Shown: piece by piece, positions 61,726-64,000 of the stretch
How positions within the stretch are numbered: position 1 is the first letter of the stretch
How the letters are laid out: each line of letters begins with the position of its first letter
Assembly (NCBI GenBank): GCA_910575545.1
Contig: CAJTFH010000022.1
Span: 1 to 64,000 of the forward strand
Length of the DNA: 64,000 bases
From: Bacteroidales bacterium
Lineage (GTDB): Bacteria; Bacteroidota; Bacteroidia; Bacteroidales; Muribaculaceae
Direction: 5' to 3'
The notes under the pieces: generated by a model
Database searches by the model: none
The model's input: the letters and a program-made list of their open reading frames with translations, nothing else
What the model was told of the DNA's origin: nothing
Program-made: the position numbers and the translations under genes

Positions 61726-63224
61726 GCCATATCACATCTGAAAACATACTCCTGATCGGCTCAACACTTCTGATTGCAGGAGTGCTGATCGGGAAAACAA
61801 GCTACCGCATCGGTCTCCCACTGTTGTTGATATTCCTTCTTGTCGGCATGGGGTTCGGAACCGACGGCTTAGGCATCCAGTTCAGCGACATGCACACGGC
61901 CCAGTTCATAGGCATGATTGCATTGTGCATCATCCTCTTCTCCGGCGGCATGAGCACAAAGGTGAAAGAAATAAGGCCGGTGTTGCTGCCAGGCCTGGTG
62001 CTGTCTACAGCCGGTGTGCTGCTGACAGCATTGCTGACAGGATTGTTCGTGTGGTGGCTGTCCGGAATGTCGTGGACCAACATCCACTTCGCTTTTCTCC
62101 CCTCACTGCTTTTGGCGGCCACAATGTCGTCGACCGACTCCGCCTCGGTGTTCGGCATATTAGGCAGCCAGAAAGTCGGCCTCCGAAACCGTCTGCGCCC
62201 TATGCTCGAGCTTGAGAGCGGCTCAAACGACCCGATGGCCTATATGCTCACAATCATCCTCATAGAAACCATAACGATGGGAGCACAACTGTCGGCCGGA
62301 ACCCTCCTGCTCCAGCTTCTGCTCCAGTTCGGTGTAGGCGCGGGGATGGGTCTGCTGATGAGCCGCATAACACGGCGCCTGGTACACCTCTACCGACACA
62401 TAGGCTCTTCAGGCAACGCTGCCCGCGAAGACGCCGACCAGGCCTCGTCAATGACTTCGATTCTGATTCTCGCCTCTGTTTTCCTGACTTTCACTGCCAC
62501 ATCGGCAATGCAAGGCAACGGCTACCTGGCGGTCTACATCCTGGGCATATATCTAGGCAATATCGAACTGCCGGCCAAAAGGGGCATCACCAAGTTTATG
62601 AGCAGCCTCACATGGCTGGCGCAGATTGTGGTGTTCCTGATGCTCGGGCTGCTGGTCAACCCCCACGAAATGCTTTCGGTTGCTCCGGTATCTTTATTGA
62701 CAGGGGCATTCATGATTCTGCTCGGACGCCCGCTGAGTGTGTTTCTATGCCTGGCGCCCATGCGCAAAATCACCATGCGGTCGAAAATGTTCGTGTCGTG
62801 GGTGGGACTCAGAGGAGCCGTGCCGATTATCTTTGCCACCTATCCCATAGTTGCCGGAGTGGAGGGAGCTTCGCAGATTTTCAACATAGTGTTCTTTGTC
62901 ACACTGTTGTCGCTGCTAATCCAGGGAACATCGGTAATCGGCTGCGCCAGAATGCTGAAACTGACCGATCCTGATGCAACCGAAGAGGAGGAGTTCGGGG
63001 TGGAAATCGATGAGCAGCTGCCAACTTCGCTTGAAACCATAAAACTGACCGACAGCGATCTGGCTGCAGGCGACACCCTGCGCGACCTTAATCTGCCGCA
63101 AGGTTCGCTGGTTATGATGATTAAACGCGGGGGTAAATATATAATCCCTAACGGCAAACTCACTCTGAAACGCCACGACCTTCTGCTTATAATCAAAGAA
63201 GATAACAGACACGCACAGACATAA
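61722..63224 (+). CDS. K+/H+ antiporter, CPA1 family (CvrA/NhaP2 type)
   Basis: An inner-membrane cation/proton antiporter of 500 residues. About twelve helices form the CPA1 core with the conserved STDSASVFGILGSQ, ELESGSNDPMAYMLT (the ND pair of the ion site) and WVGLRGAVPI motifs. The C-terminal cytoplasmic part (about 415-495) is a TrkA-C-like domain (LRDLNLPQGSLVMMIKRGGK, split; PNGKLTLKRHDLLLII), which in NhaP2 relatives binds nucleotide or regulates flux. It overlaps the PhnP-like gene by 4 bases. Confidence 0.92.
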   Translation: MSHITSENILLIGSTLLIAGVLIGKTSYRIGLPLLLIFLLVGMGFGTDGLGIQFSDMHTAQFIGMIALCIILFSGGMSTKVKEIRPVLLPGLVLSTAGVLLTALLTGLFVWWLSGMSWTNIHFAFLPSLLLAATMSSTDSASVFGILGSQKVGLRNRLRPMLELESGSNDPMAYMLTIILIETITMGAQLSAGTLLLQLLLQFGVGAGMGLLMSRITRRLVHLYRHIGSSGNAAREDADQASSMTSILILASVFLTFTATSAMQGNGYLAVYILGIYLGNIELPAKRGITKFMSSLTWLAQIVVFLMLGLLVNPHEMLSVAPVSLLTGAFMILLGRPLSVFLCLAPMRKITMRSKMFVSWVGLRGAVPIIFATYPIVAGVEGASQIFNIVFFVTLLSLLIQGTSVIGCARMLKLTDPDATEEEEFGVEIDEQLPTSLETIKLTDSDLAAGDTLRDLNLPQGSLVMMIKRGGKYIIPNGKLTLKRHDLLLIIKEDNRHAQT

Positions 63225-63252
63225 ATCCGTTTTTCAACATAAACATATGTTT

Positions 63253-63278
63253 AGAAATGAGCCTGACGGCTCATTTCT
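63253..63278 (+). terminator. Terminator after the antiporter
   Basis: A perfect 11-bp stem (AGAAATGAGCC with GGCTCATTTCT), TGAC loop, then TCTTATTTATT. Confidence 0.75.
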
Positions 63279-63313
63279 TCTTATTTATTCCTATACATTT
63301 GTCGCCCATTCAT

Positions 63314-63321
63314 TATCTTTG
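63314..63321 (+). promoter_or_regulatory. -7 box of the terminal lipoprotein gene
   Basis: TATCTTTG lies about 65 bases before the ATG at 63387. No TTTG stands at the standard distance. Confidence 0.45.
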
Positions 63322-63386
63322 CTAAAAAGGTGCCCCACAATATCGGGCATACCAATCATTCCAATCACATTTTAGCAACAGCGATA

Positions 63387-64000
63387 ATGAATAGGCAGCT
63401 ACTCAATTTCATATTATTTTTCCTGACCCTTCTGCTCCTGTGCGGATGCAGCGCCTTCACCCCGGAAGCGGAACCAACCCCCGAACCGCCCGAACCTGAC
63501 GTGGTGGAATTAGTGGAAGGAACGTTGCCTACACTCCAGGCAAAAGCCGAAGGTGAACCGATCAGAATCCGATTCAATGCATCGAAAGAATGGGAAATGG
63601 CCATACCCGACTCCCGTCACTGGGGCAACGGCCACGCATCCTTATATAAAGGGGCGAAAGGCCTGAACGAGGTAATCTTCACAGCCCTTCCGAACTCTAC
63701 CGCATCCGAGCGGCAGACAACATTGAAGATAACCGCCGGCAAAGCGTCGGCCGAGGTAACGGTTGTGCAACCCAGGCTCGAGGTGGAACTTCCGCCCGAA
63801 GAGGAGGTTCGCCGGTTTCTCGTGCGTCTTTACCACGCCACCGACGGCCCGCACTGGCGCTTCAAAGAGCGCTGGCTCACCGACCTGCCAATCAACGAAT
63901 GGGGCTCTTCAGTTAAATATGAAGGGGGACGCCTCGAACTCCGCCTGGCTGAAAACAACCTCAAAGGGGAACTCGACATGTCGGGATGCAAAGCTCTGAC
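63387..64000 (+). CDS. Partial BACON/leucine-rich-repeat lipoprotein (runs off the right edge)
   Basis: The frame is open from the ATG at 63387 to the end of the window, about 204 codons, so the C-terminus is missing. The signal MNRQLLNFILFFLTLLLLCG ends with lipobox LCGC, followed by a Pro/Glu-rich linker. Residues about 48-130 form a BACON-type Ig-like domain (RIRFNASKEWEMAIPDS, ERQTTLKITAGKAS, VTVVQP). From about 140 the pattern VRRFLVRLYHATDGPHWR, LTDLPINEWG and LELRLAENNLKGELDMSG is that of bacterial leucine-rich repeats next to a DGPHW cap. A surface-exposed binding protein is likely. Confidence 0.75.
   Translation, partial: MNRQLLNFILFFLTLLLLCGCSAFTPEAEPTPEPPEPDVVELVEGTLPTLQAKAEGEPIRIRFNASKEWEMAIPDSRHWGNGHASLYKGAKGLNEVIFTALPNSTASERQTTLKITAGKASAEVTVVQPRLEVELPPEEEVRRFLVRLYHATDGPHWRFKERWLTDLPINEWGSSVKYEGGRLELRLAENNLKGELDMSGCKAL

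Overview
The window comes from a Bacteroidales chromosome, most likely a Muribaculaceae-type gut commensal. The signs are promoters of the Bacteroidetes form TTTG-N19/20-TAnnTTTG, C-terminal sorting tails like those of type IX secretion (T9SS) cargo, lipoproteins with an acidic export signal after the lipobox Cys, Omp28, DUF6029, GH97 and GH172 proteins, a fused BioG-BioC, and a base composition that looks close to half G+C. No rRNA gene, integrase, transposase, prophage or CRISPR array was found.

Left part (1-26 kb): housekeeping and nitrogen metabolism. After two tandem promoters that point out of the left edge come tcdA, a rubrerythrin, and a complete histidine-to-glutamate operon on the minus strand (ftcD-hutU-hutH-hutI). 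Then follow aspS, a Nif3-like gene with a coiled-coil zinc-ribbon gene, gdhA, fur-purA, a long rod-shaped RNA that looks like 6S RNA, a small lipoprotein, bamD-rpoZ, a PASTA protein with an odd Asp/Tyr-rich tail next to rluD, an AI-2E-family permease, an MFS transporter, a DUF1015 protein, two identical tRNA-Gly genes and a tRNA-Leu.

Middle (26-47.5 kb): a decayed AraC fragment beside a palindromic repeat, a GH3-GH97 sugar-hydrolase operon, a MATE exporter, a LEA-like protein, and a cell-envelope locus rich in CxxC proteins. That locus holds a TlpA thioredoxin, a DUF6029 protein, an Omp28 lipoprotein and a T9SS-type secreted protein on the minus strand. Facing away are a 1267-residue propeller/Omp28 fusion, a 767-residue secreted protein and a SusE/F-like secreted protein, and a DsbD closes the set. 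I propose it as a surface thiol-redox system; this is the best candidate here for undescribed biology.

Right part (47.5-64 kb): a SecB-like gene with two paralogous DUF3108 exported proteins, thymidine kinase, the biotin operon bioA-bioF-bioGC-bioD, a GH172 enzyme, a DEDDy exonuclease, a small membrane protein, a prolyl oligopeptidase with a lipoprotein partner, a 172-bp element with inverted terminal repeats, a PhnP-like metallo-hydrolase, a K+/H+ antiporter, and the start of a BACON/LRR lipoprotein that runs off the right edge.
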